Positions 47,093 to 57,471 of a DNA stretch of 64,000 nucleotides are shown here, in pieces. Within the stretch, counting starts at the first letter, position 1. Each line of letters begins with the position of its first letter. A program made the translations under genes and the position numbers. The DNA comes from Bdellovibrionales bacterium (GTDB taxonomy: Bacteria > Bdellovibrionota > Bdellovibrionia > Bdellovibrionales > Bdellovibrionaceae). The notes under the pieces were generated by a model. It had not been told where the DNA came from. It did no database searches and saw nothing but the letters and a program-made list of their open reading frames with translations. The stretch spans positions 62,001 through 126,000 of the forward strand of contig JADJOV010000011.1 of NCBI GenBank assembly GCA_016713585.1, read 5' to 3'.

Positions 47093-47961
47093 TGTCTGAC
47101 TCCGTTTTCAGAGGTGATCGCTTCAGGATCAATCAGGATAAAAAACTTATACCCCCGGGCAGAGACTACATTTCAAAAACTCTTCGCGAGATTGCCAATT
47201 TTTGGGATCGTTCTGTTTTCCGCTCTAACTCAAAATATCGCCGCCCTGATACAGAATCCCTGCTCACACCGCCCCGCCAAGTTCTTGCCACCCTTGTCTT
47301 TCTGGTTGGTCTCAGCTTTTGTACCTAGCTGAAGAGCTTATCTATTGGGGCCATGTTGGTTTTAGTGCTCGTCGGAAATTCTATTCTCAGAAAAAATTTC
47401 ACCTTGAAAGATTTCTTCGGAGGTGGCTTTGGCCTAGCTATCATATTTTCTATCCTCTCTTCAGGACCTGCAAGCATTAATATTTTTGCTCATTCGTCCT
47501 CCCCTGTGATATGTCCTCTTGTAACCCTGCCAAAGGCTTTCTTCATTGGTCCCCTTGAAATCCCGCGAGTTATCGGGATCACAAGTGAGGGGTTAACGTC
47601 TTCAGCCTCTTTGATGCTGCGAGTTTTGTCCTCTTGCGGACTGACGCTTTGGCTTTTTCTTTCCTTAGGCTGGTTGAATCTTTTTCGCGGACTCAGAAGC
47701 CTTGGAGTGCCCGCCTTGCCACTTCAAGTTGCTGCAATGATGCTGATTTTTACACATATGCTGGTCAGACGAAGTGAAGATTTTCATTTCGCAAAAAAAA
47801 GTCGTGTCATTTGTCGAGAAAAAGCCAAGCATGGCCGCGCGTGGGTCACTTCTAGAATAGCGCGAATCTGGGAAGAGAGTCTTCGCCTTATGGATGACGT
47901 GCAAATAGCTATGGAGGCTCGAGGCTTCAAAGGGGAGGCTCGATTTGAAAAGTGGAGATGA
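47092..47961 (+). CDS. cbiQ: CbiQ/EcfT transmembrane component with an in-frame stop
   Basis: ECF T-component of about 290 residues. GTG 47092 overlaps the previous stop by one base. KTLREIANFWDRSVF at the start is followed by hydrophobic helices. A TAG at 47326-47328 interrupts the frame after FLVGLSFCT. Around it, frame 2 also reads plausibly (SALTQNIAALIQN), so at least two compensating indels are likely rather than a true nonsense change; a VPSLKSLSIGAM reading fits. After the stop the frame is intact: LPLQVAAMMLIFTHMLVRRS, then the coupling-helix signature MDDVQIAMEARGFKGEARFEK, which is the Ala-Arg-Gly signature of EcfT. Confidence 0.75.
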
Positions 47962-48712
47962 TATCACTCGCGACTCAGAAAATATTTTTTCCCTTAAAGG
48001 TGTGAGCTTTTCCTATGGAGAGTACGCAGCACTTCGCGATTTCAATATTGATATTCATGCAGGCGAGTCCGTCGTATTGCTCGGGGCCAATGGTTCAGGC
48101 AAATCGACACTTCTCAAAGTACTTGCAGGGCTCGTTTTTCCACGACAAGGAAAAGTTTTTGCCTTTGATCGTGAGATAACTGAGTCTCTCCTCTCCAGAG
48201 ATCAGTTTGGAATTTTTTTTCGCTCTTCAGTTGGAATTGTTTTTCAGAATTCAGAGGCCCAACTTTTTAATCCCACGGTTCGAGAGGAAATTGCTTTTGG
48301 CCCCCTTCAAATCTCTACAGATGATGTCCTCGTGTGGGAAGATGTTGCAAAAATGATGTCTACTTTTGGAATTGAGACTCTCGGAGAGAGATCTCCCTTC
48401 GATCTCTCGGGAGGTGAAAAGAAAAAAGTAGCCCTTGCTTCAGTGATGATCATGGATCCCAAAGTCCTGTTGCTAGATGAGCCCACGGCTGGACTCGACC
48501 CCAGAAGCACCAAGGCCTTAACCATGCAACTCTTGGAATTCCGAAGCCGCAAAAAAACGTTGATTACCGCAACTCACGATCTAAACCTTGCTGCACAGCT
48601 CGCAAAAAGAGTCATCGTCCTCGGGGAAAACCAAAAAGTCCTAGCTGATGGATTCCCCACAGAAATCTTAAACGATCACCAACTTCTCCGCGCTGCTAAT
48701 TTAATAGGTTAA
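47945..48712 (+). CDS. cbiO: CbiO/EcfA ATP-binding protein
   Basis: ATPase of 255 residues of the cobalt/nickel ECF importer. VSFSYGEYAALRDFN (A loop), Walker A LLGANGSGKSTLL, Q-loop VFQNSEAQLFNPTV, signature FDLSGGEKKKVALASV, Walker B KVLLLDEPTAGLD, H-loop TATHDL. QNxxxQLFxPTVxEExAFGP is specific for EcfA/CbiO. It starts at a TTG (47945) with GGGGAGG in front and overlaps cbiQ by 17 nt, so the cbiM-N-Q-O genes are one operon. Intact. Confidence 0.92.
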   Translation: MKSGDDITRDSENIFSLKGVSFSYGEYAALRDFNIDIHAGESVVLLGANGSGKSTLLKVLAGLVFPRQGKVFAFDREITESLLSRDQFGIFFRSSVGIVFQNSEAQLFNPTVREEIAFGPLQISTDDVLVWEDVAKMMSTFGIETLGERSPFDLSGGEKKKVALASVMIMDPKVLLLDEPTAGLDPRSTKALTMQLLEFRSRKKTLITATHDLNLAAQLAKRVIVLGENQKVLADGFPTEILNDHQLLRAANLIG

Positions 48713-48815
48713 GTGTTTTGCCGTCGGAAATCATCGACGCAGCGTGCGTTGATTGTTAACTTTGACATTTTTCACTCGTGCACTATCTTCTTAACTCCAT
48801 AAACGGAGACCTGGC

Positions 48816-49832
48816 TTGAACTATTCTATCCTCAAAAGAGAACTCCTCGTAGCCCTCAGAGGAACAAGGTATACTCAGATTCAATTGAGCCAGAATCTCG
48901 GCTTTACCTATAATCAAGTGGGCAAGTGGGAGAACGACACTAAAAAAATTAAATGGGAAGATTTTTACTTAATTTGTGAGCTTCTGAAGATCCCTTTGGA
49001 AGTGCCGATGAAAGAAGTCTTTCTTTCAATGGAAACCAGTGTGAGTTCGACAAAATCAGCCTTTGCCGTTCTCAAGAATTTTCACAGCCACTTATCGAAA
49101 AATGAGCTGGCCCAGACACTCGGATGCCACGTCTCCGGGCTTAAACGATGGCTGTCCGGGCAGGTTCGCCCAGACCTAGAAGTGATTCTCGCGATGATGG
49201 ACTTGCGCCCACATCTGCTATCAACGTTCATTTCAAAAGTCGCAAATGTCGAAAATATACCGAGCCTTTCCTCTCGCTATCAACAAGAAGTCTCACGGCG
49301 GAAAAGTGAATCCAGAGACCCTCTCCTGACAGTGGTTGAACTCTGCTTGGGCTTAGAAGCTTACAAAAATCTGGCCAAACATTCTGATATCTTTATTGCA
49401 AATAAAACAGGTTTAACTCCTGAGCAAGCGAGCGCTTCTTTAAAGAAGCTTCTCGTTCAGAATCGCATCCAGTGGGTTAATGGAAAATATGTAAACAATT
49501 TCACTCTGATCAACACTCATGGAGATCCTCAATCTATTGCCCAAATGAGAAGTTTTTGGACAAAGCAAGCCCTCAAAAGGTTCAACACGGCCTCCGGTAT
49601 CCCTGATAACTTCCAAAATAGACCAAATTTTCAATCTTGTTTTGTTGCATCTATCTCTTCCCAGGGCATGAAGAAAATTTCAGAACGTCTTCATCTTTGT
49701 TTCGAAGAAATCTACCAAATTATTAATGAGGACAAAAGCCCTGATGAAGAGATTCGAATCATTCTCATGGACTCTTTTAGCCCCGATGATGTCCCATCCG
49801 GTGAGCCATCCTCAGAGCGTGAGCTGAAATAG
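48816..49832 (+). CDS. two-HTH transcriptional regulator with DUF4423-like region
   Basis: Protein of 338 residues. An XRE-type helix-turn-helix at the N-terminus (YTQIQLSQNLGFTYNQVGKW, ending LICELLKIPLE) is followed by a second HTH (LSKNELAQTLGCHVSGLKRW). The remainder is helical with FIANKTGLTPEQASASLKKL and a C-terminal part similar to TIGR02147-type proteins (SSQGMKKISERLHLCFEEIY). Starts at TTG 48816 with GGAG upstream. It lies behind the importer, 100 bp after cbiO, and may act on it or be a general paralogue. It overlaps the 3' end of the next gene, which is convergent, by 56 nt. Confidence 0.7.
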   Translation: MNYSILKRELLVALRGTRYTQIQLSQNLGFTYNQVGKWENDTKKIKWEDFYLICELLKIPLEVPMKEVFLSMETSVSSTKSAFAVLKNFHSHLSKNELAQTLGCHVSGLKRWLSGQVRPDLEVILAMMDLRPHLLSTFISKVANVENIPSLSSRYQQEVSRRKSESRDPLLTVVELCLGLEAYKNLAKHSDIFIANKTGLTPEQASASLKKLLVQNRIQWVNGKYVNNFTLINTHGDPQSIAQMRSFWTKQALKRFNTASGIPDNFQNRPNFQSCFVASISSQGMKKISERLHLCFEEIYQIINEDKSPDEEIRIILMDSFSPDDVPSGEPSSERELK

Positions 49833-51283
49833 TCATAGAGGGGTTCTTATCCGTGCTCGACGGAAAGACGGAGGCATCAGCAATCCACAAATTCTCAGAA
49901 TGATGGACCTTGCCGAACTCATCGGTCACACTGGTCAAAATATCTTTCCCCATTCGACAGGTTCCGCAAGCATGAGCCAAACGGCGGTTGTTGTGAGCCT
50001 CAGGAATAAAACGCACTATGCTTTTTCCTAGTGTTTTTTTCAGTTTGGCTCTCATTTGACTTATCTTTTTCTGACCGTCTGGTGAGATCGAGTATTGAAG
50101 TTCAAGGGCGGGAGCTCGGCCTCCACGTACGAAATTGGCCTCCTGAGGCTCATCCTCAACGATCGAGGCTCCCACAGGGTAGCGAAAGATTTTTGGCGTC
50201 ACCTTCGCAAATACCTGACGTAATCCAGGGATCCACTGAACTCCAGAGAATTGCTCTTGAAACTCCTTCCAAATATATTCTTGGCGCGGCAAGGCCCCAA
50301 AGGACTGAAATATTCCTAACCTTTCTCGGGCCTCTCCAAGAATTGTCCCAGTCCCCCAGGATTTCACTCTGGCCAAATGTTTTTTCTCGTCGAAACTGAG
50401 TTGATTCCAATTTGGCAAACTCAGAGTATAGAGATCCACAAAATGTCTCATTAGATAGTGTCCAATGGCTTTAAGCTCACTAAATCCCGAAGTTGTACCC
50501 AGACTCTTTGCATTCTGAAGTAGACTTGGAGTTCTCAGTGCCCCCGCGGCCAGCACAAATCTCTGACCCCGAATTGAAACTGGCTCGCCTTGTCCCTCCC
50601 CGCGCCGTTTTAGACAGCGAAGCTCACGAACAGTTCCATTCAGATGCACCAACTCCAAAGCTTCAGTTTTTGTCAGCAAGGCAACCTGGCCTGATTCAAT
50701 CACCTTCCCCGAGGCTACGATTTTCTCGAGAGGACCATTCCAGCCATCAACTCGACAAAATTTTTGGCAAATAGAACTTTGACAGTATTCACAATCCTTT
50801 TTTTGATGATAGGCCAAATTCAAGGGGCGGACCTCAAGACCTCGACTCGTCATGTGGTCGAGAAGTGGGGAGAAGTTTGGCTCAACCGGCGCAGGCCTGA
50901 GATGGAAAAGCTTCTCGGATTTATCAAAGAAAGGAGACCATTCGGAAAGTCCACCCGGCCATCGCCCCCCTGGACTTGAAAATCTTCGGGTTCCGGTCGC
51001 TCCATCACCATTCCAAAAGTCGGCTAGAACCGCCAACTCCCTCACCTAAGAAAGGAGTAAAGGCTCGGCCATTCTTGAGATCCAGGATTTTTGATGTCCA
51101 AAGGGGTAACTCAAGGGACAAATCCGCAGACCGCCCTTTTTCGATCAATAAAACACTCTGTCCCTGAGCTGCGAGAGCCTGGGCTGTCACAGCTCCACCG
51201 ATACCGCTACCAACGACAACAACATCCCAAAGCTTGTCCAAAAACCAACTGTTCTCGTTCATAATATGTTTATTGGGAACCAA
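49777..51283 (-). CDS. GMC-family FAD-dependent oxidoreductase, two frameshifts
   Basis: About 502 residues when joined. The N-terminus has the FAD dinucleotide-binding site VVVVGSGIGGAVTAQALA, then LLIEKGR and GEGVGGSSRL (the GMC GGSS segment). The middle has CEYCQSSICQKFC, a Cys cluster seen in some GMC dehydrogenases. The C-terminus has AHACGTCRMGKD (the HxCGTxRMG signature near the catalytic His) and WIADASVFPSSTDKNPSMT, the second GMC signature. Indels sit in the A run 51015-51018 and the C run 50965-50970. The substrate (alcohol, sugar or sterol) is unknown. No Tat or Sec signal is seen, so it is probably cytoplasmic. Confidence 0.78.
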
Positions 51284-51406
51284 AATAGAGATCCAGTCAC
51301 GATTTTTTATGATCTTAGCTATTTGAGAACGCCTGTTTTTAGAAATAGCAAATGGACCTAGGGCGCGTACCCTAGATCCATGGGGTCCATTCTAAATCAA
51401 ACAAAT

Positions 51407-53486
51407 CTAAAACAAACAACTCATGTTTGCCGGAGAAACCAGTGGCCAAGGTTTATTAAATTCCTTGAGCGTCTCGAGGACTCCCTTTCTGTACATTTTC
51501 AGATTCTCAGTCGCCATGGCCTTGCCTTCAGAAGTGACCTTGTTTTGAATCTCCTTGTCCAGACTTTCATCACAAACTACCTTCGCAATTCGCTTCATAA
51601 CATATTCAGGAACGTCGACGCCAACTTTTGGACGATCCAGTTTTCCGAAAAAATTAGTCCAAGTCCCACTTGTCAATGGAGCCGCTATCGCATACTGGGC
51701 CATACCCATTAAAAAGGAAGGATAGGTCGCCTGAAGCTCCTCATGAGCCCAAGTCGGAGCCTCTGTCGTTCCCCGATTAAGGAGTTTATCAACCACTCGA
51801 GTCATCTGTCGTTCCAGATAGGCAAACGGGTCCGCGGATCCATCACTGCTTGAGCATTCTGCAGAATGGGTCGGATCACCAAAATCCGAATCCTCGTCCG
51901 TGCAATACCAGTCAGAATGAGCTGGCGTAATCCCCTAAATAGCCATATGCGATTGCCATGACATCATAATCACCGACTCGATCAAGATGACGAAAACTTC
52001 GATTTAAATACTCCATCACCGATCGCGAAACAGAACCTGCCTGACGAGTTCCCGTGTCTCCCAAATTTCCCTTAAAATTATGGCGTAGGCCCAAATTATG
52101 ACCTAGTTCATGCGCCACCATATCACGAAAATATCCATCCATATAGGTCGCATAAGAGTAGCCATCTGGAATTTCCACAAAATTCTTGCCATTCTGAAGG
52201 CCGACGGGATCATGATACCTTGGATCTTGGGCGGGAACTGTAAAGTCAACTGCCCCATTGACAGAGATCTTTGCCTTCATCCCCTTTAAATTCTTAGTTG
52301 ATTTGTTTACCATAGGACCAATCGCTAAGGTCTGAAGTGCCGGCAGGTTAAACCACGCTCGGTAGAGTTCCAAAACCTTTGGCCCTTGCACCAAGGTTTG
52401 AGCAGACAAAATCTCTCCAGTTAAAGGATGAGCCAATGAAGGCCCAAGACCCCCATAGCCAGCCACATTCTCTAGATCCCACTCCAAGACATTATAGCGA
52501 ATATCTCCAGCCACGATTTTCTCATAACGAGGATCGCTTGTTTCCACAAACTCATAAGTTAAGAGATTCCGCCCTAACACTGGATAAAGGCGCGAATTCC
52601 AATCTTCAAAACTTCCAGCAAAGGCAGCACGAAACTCCTGCGGAACATTCTTTATGAAATACTTCACAGGTCTATTTTTCAAATCATAAATTCCAAAACG
52701 CTGAATAAACTGATTTGATGATTTCGAATCAGTTTGAAAGTAACCGACCGCTTCCACAGGCTTTCTCGCCTCAAAATAAGGACTCAGGGCCGAAGACAGC
52801 CTGATAAACCAGCGAGAGGTCATCTTCACATCAGTCGTGTTGACCTTATCCGCATCTTTGGTGATGTGCTTGAATTCTGACTCAACATCAAACACCAGGG
52901 TTGAATAGGAAAATTCCACGGTAACAACTCGGGAAAGTACATGCTCCCATTTTTCATCCGCGCTTCCATCACTCTCTCCATCTTGAAAATAAGAGAAGAT
53001 GTTCAAGGTCTGACCCAAAGCTGCCAAGTCAAGCTTCGCTATTTGGTTCTGATCATCAATCTCAAGAACTGGAATAGAGACTATACGCAAAATTTCAGAA
53101 GTTTCTGTACAGGCCTGTCGGCAGCCCATCACATCCACAAATTTCGATCCATTTTCGACGCGCAACTGCGTTCGAACGGAATTCAAAAAATTTCCCAGCT
53201 TCAGACCACCATAATACTCATCGTCCTGAGGGCTAACTTTCGTTATAACAGCACCAAACAAACTAGATTCTCCGATGAGGCCAAGCGGATAACCGACCGC
53301 CAAAGATGCTCCACTATCCAACTGATTGACAGTCGAAACGTGAATACTCAAACCGTTCTCGGAAAGAACGGCATTCTCGCCTCCTAGCTCAACCCGATTT
53401 TGAAACAGATTTTTTTCCTGATCATCTTTCTGAGTGCATCCAACCAAACCGAACATCAAGGCCCAAAAACAAAAAAGTACCCTCAT
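51407..53486 (-). CDS. zinc-dependent metalloprotease lipoprotein, one frameshift
   Basis: About 692 residues. The signal ends LVGCTQKD (lipobox). The zinc site DMVAHELGHNLGLRHNFKGN (HExxHxxGxxH) and the following YLNRSFRHL / VGDYDVMAIAYGY belong to the DUF5117/DUF4953-like zinc protease group; the Met in DVMAIAYG is the Met-turn. After the Met-turn an extra G (C run 51932-51935) shifts the frame; joined it continues ITPAHSDWYCTDEDSDFGD and later RQMTRVVDKLLNRG. It is secreted and membrane anchored. The substrate is unknown. Confidence 0.74.
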
Positions 53487-53647
53487 TTTCCCCCCTCAGT
53501 TATGAGTTGAACCCTTATAGGGTAAATACACATCATGAGCAATTCAGATTTACACTATTTTTGAAAACCTTTGATGCCTGAGATCGTTTTTGCAATAACA
53601 ATATATTGCCATTGCACTTCAAGACATATCGTTTCGTCACATCATTG

Positions 53648-56600
53648 CTAAAATGAAAACTGTGGTTTCACTCCAAGAAGCTGACTATCTTTTTGAAGAC
53701 TACCCGCTGTCGTTTGGTTGGTCGGCACCAAGACCATCAAACCACCTGTTCCATAACCCTTTTTGAAATCAATCACCAAAGTTGACTTTGGTTCGATCAA
53801 GGAAAGCTCTGGAAGATCGCGATAAGCTTGACCACTCTCTGTCGAGTCAATTTTCACCCACGGCCCCTCATCTTCGCCTGCTGGCCCACTTCCCCTTCCA
53901 AGATAGTCATCTGGATCCAGGGCGTAGTCTTCTACGTTTGTTGTTGCTATTTTAACAGCAAGTTCCCCTGTGGGATTCAGCTTTAGTGCCGATAACTCCA
54001 TTTGAACGATCGCGACCGTTGCATGCTCAAAAAGAATCATATCCTCCATACCCTGCACGGCTTTGAGATAATTTGGTTTTGCCGATCGATCACCTGCCAT
54101 CACAAGTTGTTCATAATTTTTTCGAATTTCACGTGCTTGAGCTGCATCCAGAAGCACTGATTTTGGAGCATTGCCGACTCCTCCGCCTTCTAAGTGATCT
54201 AACGGGATTCCTACAAGCTCCTGCTCTGCAATGCCATCACCATTCACATCTAACTGAACAGAGAGTTCGCAGGTGTTCCAAGTCGTTAGAGGCTCATAGG
54301 TCTTAATCGCAATTTGAAGCTTTGTTCCCATCAATCGGTATCCGGCCGCCTGAAGATCACAGGCACGGCTGCGAACGGGATCCATAACCCCTGTCTTTCG
54401 CCCATCCAATCCTAAAGAGTTAAACAACATGACTTGACCTGATTGGCCCGACTTATTCTGTAGCTCTAGATGAACGGGACTATCAAATGAGTCCACCAAA
54501 CTGGTCGAATCAATTGACAGCTTCTGGGTTTGCACTTGAGAGACCAACCGAACCATCGCCAAAACAGGAATACGATGTATCTCTTGCTCCCCCTCATACA
54601 ATTTCACCCAACCATCCACTTGAGTGATTCTTTCTTTTAAATCTTCGGCGGTCAGTCGAAAGGACAACTTCATTTCCGTCGTACCACCTTGAGCTAACTT
54701 CAAATTCTGACTGAGAAGCCGTAAATTTGTTGAGCCCTCGTACTTAAGAGTTAACTGAAGAGCGCGCTCAGAAATATTCTTAAGGGCTAAAGTTTTTTCA
54801 AGAATTTTCTGCTGATCCAAAGCGACCTCGCCCAGAGAAAGACTCGCTTGCTGACTGACAATACTTCCCTTGAGCGCTCGGTCAATTTGAACCCTTCCCG
54901 CGCCCTGGCGACTCACAGGATACCTTATTTTTTTCTCATCACTCAAAGTCACCGAGGTTCCCATCAACAATGATTTAAGCTCCCTCGACGTCAACTCTGG
55001 ATGAACTTGCTTCAATAAGCCCATCACACCCGCAATATGGGGTCCAGCCATGGAGGTTCCTGACATTCCAACTCCGGCCGCCCCACCGCCCATTTTTGCT
55101 GAAATCACATTCATGCCAGGCGAGGAAACTTCCGGTTTAATCAAGGAATCAAAAGATCTAGGCCCCTCAGAGGAAAAATCAGTCAATGTATCAATCAGCT
55201 CCGGTTTTTCAATTTTCAAATCGGTCAGAAACTGAATCGTGACTTCGCCTCCGGTCATCTCGGCTTTGAGCTGGTTTCCCAAGGCTTTGGAAATCATAAT
55301 TGCAGGAATTGTAATCTCTCCAGTACCACCCATCGCAAAGGGAGCTCCCTCTTGACTGTTGACCACCACGACACCGACCGCTCCAGCCGTCATCGCTCGA
55401 GTCATTTTCTCAGCAAAGGTCACACCTCCGCGGTCAATTAAAGCGACCTGACCCTTGATCGCAGCAGCAAGCTCAGGGCTAAACTCTTCACTTGCTAAAC
55501 CAGCAAAGACCAAAGTGCCTCGAACATCTCCGGCTTCAGAAATCGCCTTTGCAATTGGCGACTCGACCGCTTCACTTGAAAATCTTTTCCCACTATTTGC
55601 GGCAAAAAACTCTGACCGCTCGAAATTTCCAATTGTGATCTGCGTTGTCGACGCTCGCCGCGACGGAAATCGCCTCTTCAGACACACCTGGAGCTCCGAC
55701 GATATGCATTTTAGCCCGGAATTCCCAGCCGAAGCCACAACGATCGTCCCGGCATTAGAAAGATTTTTTATCGCAGCATTATAAAAAATATGCGAAGTTC
55801 CGTAAGGACTTCCTAGTGACATATTGACTACATCCAGACGTTTCGTCAGATCTAGATTTCCGAGCGGGTCCGCCGCGTACTCTAACCCTGCAATCACCAC
55901 CTCATCACTGGTTGATCCCTCTGCACCAAAGACCTTAATCGCGTAAAGGTCAGCATCAGGAGCCACACCAGAATAGGTTGCTATACCATCTCCTATGCCC
56001 GCCACCGTCCCCGCCACGTGAGTTCCGTGACCACCTTCGTCAATTGGATTTGCATCTGGCTTAGGAATTCGCAGCTGAAAGTCATCTGAATTGGCATCAT
56101 AGTCAGTCCCGACAAGGTCGATTCCACCAACAACTTTTTTATTTGGGAACAGGACAGATTCTTTGGCTGGGTCCACAGATTTAAAGATTTCCACAGTTCC
56201 CGGCCCACCCAACATGCTGTGGGTGAAGTCGATACCCGTATCGATAACACCAATCCGCATGCCTTGACCACGAATCCCCAATTCGTGGGCAATTTCGCCG
56301 CCGATATATTTAACTGAATTTCGAAGATTTAAGCTTTCGTTCACCCCAGCACCCAAGGAGGCTCCACCCATCGGAGCGAAAACTTCTGGCCGTGAAAATG
56401 ACTGACTCGGCTGAATCGCCGCAGCCAAGTTCAACTCCTTGAGAGCCTTTTGAACTGCGAGTGGCCCTGTTAACGTCACCGCATTCAAAACCAAACGATA
56501 ACTGTAAAGAACCTTGATTTCAGGGGAGATTCTTTGAGCGGCCTCGATAAACTCACTCTGTTCTAATTGAATTTGTTTAACTAGGTTCGCATCCACTTTG

Positions 56601-56830
56601 CCCTCATTGAGAGCCTCAAGCAAAGCCGGACTTTTCAAGCGATAAAGTGCAATAAAATGAGTTCGATTTTGCGGACGTGTGGCAAAAATCCCGTCCCAAG
56701 TTTTCTCGAGCTTCTGTTTCCAGGAGTCTTGACCCTGGTCCAAGGGATTTTGGCTTGAACCACACCCCGCAACAAGCACCAAGATTCCAAGACCTAATGA
56801 AATACGCTTATACAATTCACTCGTTAACAT
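53648..56830 (-). CDS. S8 subtilisin-like serine protease lipoprotein with PA domain
   Basis: Large lipoprotein of 1060 residues, intact. Lipobox LVLVAGCGSS. An N-terminal inhibitor-like propeptide (VLYSYRLVLNAVTLTG) precedes the S8 core: catalytic Asp in IGVIDTGIDFTHS, His in DEGGHGTHVAGTVAG, Asn region ASAGNSG, and Ser in MSGTSMAGPHIAGVMG. Between His and Ser lies a protease-associated (PA) insert (ALIDRGGVTFAEKM, GAVGVVVVNSQEGAP). The last 400 residues are beta-rich Fn3-like segments typical of lactocepin-like proteases. The frame is unbroken across 3.2 kb, unlike most long genes here. Confidence 0.9.
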   Translation of the reverse strand: MLTSELYKRISLGLGILVLVAGCGSSQNPLDQGQDSWKQKLEKTWDGIFATRPQNRTHFIALYRLKSPALLEALNEGKVDANLVKQIQLEQSEFIEAAQRISPEIKVLYSYRLVLNAVTLTGPLAVQKALKELNLAAAIQPSQSFSRPEVFAPMGGASLGAGVNESLNLRNSVKYIGGEIAHELGIRGQGMRIGVIDTGIDFTHSMLGGPGTVEIFKSVDPAKESVLFPNKKVVGGIDLVGTDYDANSDDFQLRIPKPDANPIDEGGHGTHVAGTVAGIGDGIATYSGVAPDADLYAIKVFGAEGSTSDEVVIAGLEYAADPLGNLDLTKRLDVVNMSLGSPYGTSHIFYNAAIKNLSNAGTIVVASAGNSGLKCISSELQVCLKRRFPSRRASTTQITIGNFERSEFFAANSGKRFSSEAVESPIAKAISEAGDVRGTLVFAGLASEEFSPELAAAIKGQVALIDRGGVTFAEKMTRAMTAGAVGVVVVNSQEGAPFAMGGTGEITIPAIMISKALGNQLKAEMTGGEVTIQFLTDLKIEKPELIDTLTDFSSEGPRSFDSLIKPEVSSPGMNVISAKMGGGAAGVGMSGTSMAGPHIAGVMGLLKQVHPELTSRELKSLLMGTSVTLSDEKKIRYPVSRQGAGRVQIDRALKGSIVSQQASLSLGEVALDQQKILEKTLALKNISERALQLTLKYEGSTNLRLLSQNLKLAQGGTTEMKLSFRLTAEDLKERITQVDGWVKLYEGEQEIHRIPVLAMVRLVSQVQTQKLSIDSTSLVDSFDSPVHLELQNKSGQSGQVMLFNSLGLDGRKTGVMDPVRSRACDLQAAGYRLMGTKLQIAIKTYEPLTTWNTCELSVQLDVNGDGIAEQELVGIPLDHLEGGGVGNAPKSVLLDAAQAREIRKNYEQLVMAGDRSAKPNYLKAVQGMEDMILFEHATVAIVQMELSALKLNPTGELAVKIATTNVEDYALDPDDYLGRGSGPAGEDEGPWVKIDSTESGQAYRDLPELSLIEPKSTLVIDFKKGYGTGGLMVLVPTNQTTAGSLQKDSQLLGVKPQFSF

Positions 56831-56882
56831 ATAAAATTCCCCCCACGAAAATTTGGACTGGATCTAGGCAAAATTTACTTAT

Positions 56883-57293
56883 TTAAGGAATCTCAAAAGT
56901 CACTCGAGAATGAAGACCTGAAATCACCGTCATTCTCGCTGGTCGGCAACTTGGATCTTTCAGTTCGAACTCAAGTTCTTCACGAAAAACCCCAGTCCCC
57001 GGATCATCCCATCCACTCACGTCGACCAACCGAGCCGCCACCTGGTAAAGTGAGTTCATAGAGTTTGATTCCTCGTGGGCCTTCTCACAAGCGTCCCATT
57101 GCAACTCAAACGAGTGATTCTTCAAACCACCGTCATAGACCACTGTGACCTCAATTTTGTTTGTGACGGGATTAAAGCCAGCGGACTCAATAAGCATGGC
57201 TCGAGCTTCACCTGCTGTCAGAAGGAAAAACAAAAATCCCACAAAGAAAACAATCCCTACAAACGAAAAACAGCTCTTTAAATTCGACTTCAT
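56883..57293 (-). CDS. exported protein of unknown function
   Basis: Protein of about 136 residues beginning MKSNLKSCF at ATG 57293. The signal core is VGIVFFVGFLFFLLTAGEARA. The mature part is beta-rich (KIEVTVVYDGGLKNHSFELQ) with Cys in WDACEKAHEE and DPSCRPARM that may pair, and ends SRVTFEIP. No family recognised. It is upstream of the S8 protease gene on the same strand with 52 bp between, so a shared transcript is possible. Confidence 0.6.
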   Translation of the reverse strand: MKSNLKSCFSFVGIVFFVGFLFFLLTAGEARAMLIESAGFNPVTNKIEVTVVYDGGLKNHSFELQWDACEKAHEESNSMNSLYQVAARLVDVSGWDDPGTGVFREELEFELKDPSCRPARMTVISGLHSRVTFEIP

Positions 57294-57471
57294 GCTTGCC
57301 TCCGGCTGCGCGGACACTACCACAAAAAACTGAAGTCAGGATTCAAATTTACTCAAAATTAGGCCTATTTATAAAATTTCCAGACCCTTTTCCAGCGGCA
57401 AGGCTTCTTCCAACAGTGAAATCACAAACTGGGAATATATTCGCTTATATTGACTCAAAGATAATTTTTCG

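Noticed and set aside
53648..56830. Plus-strand frames opposite the S8 protease
   Set aside because: They are shadows of an intact gene with catalytic Asp, His and Ser.
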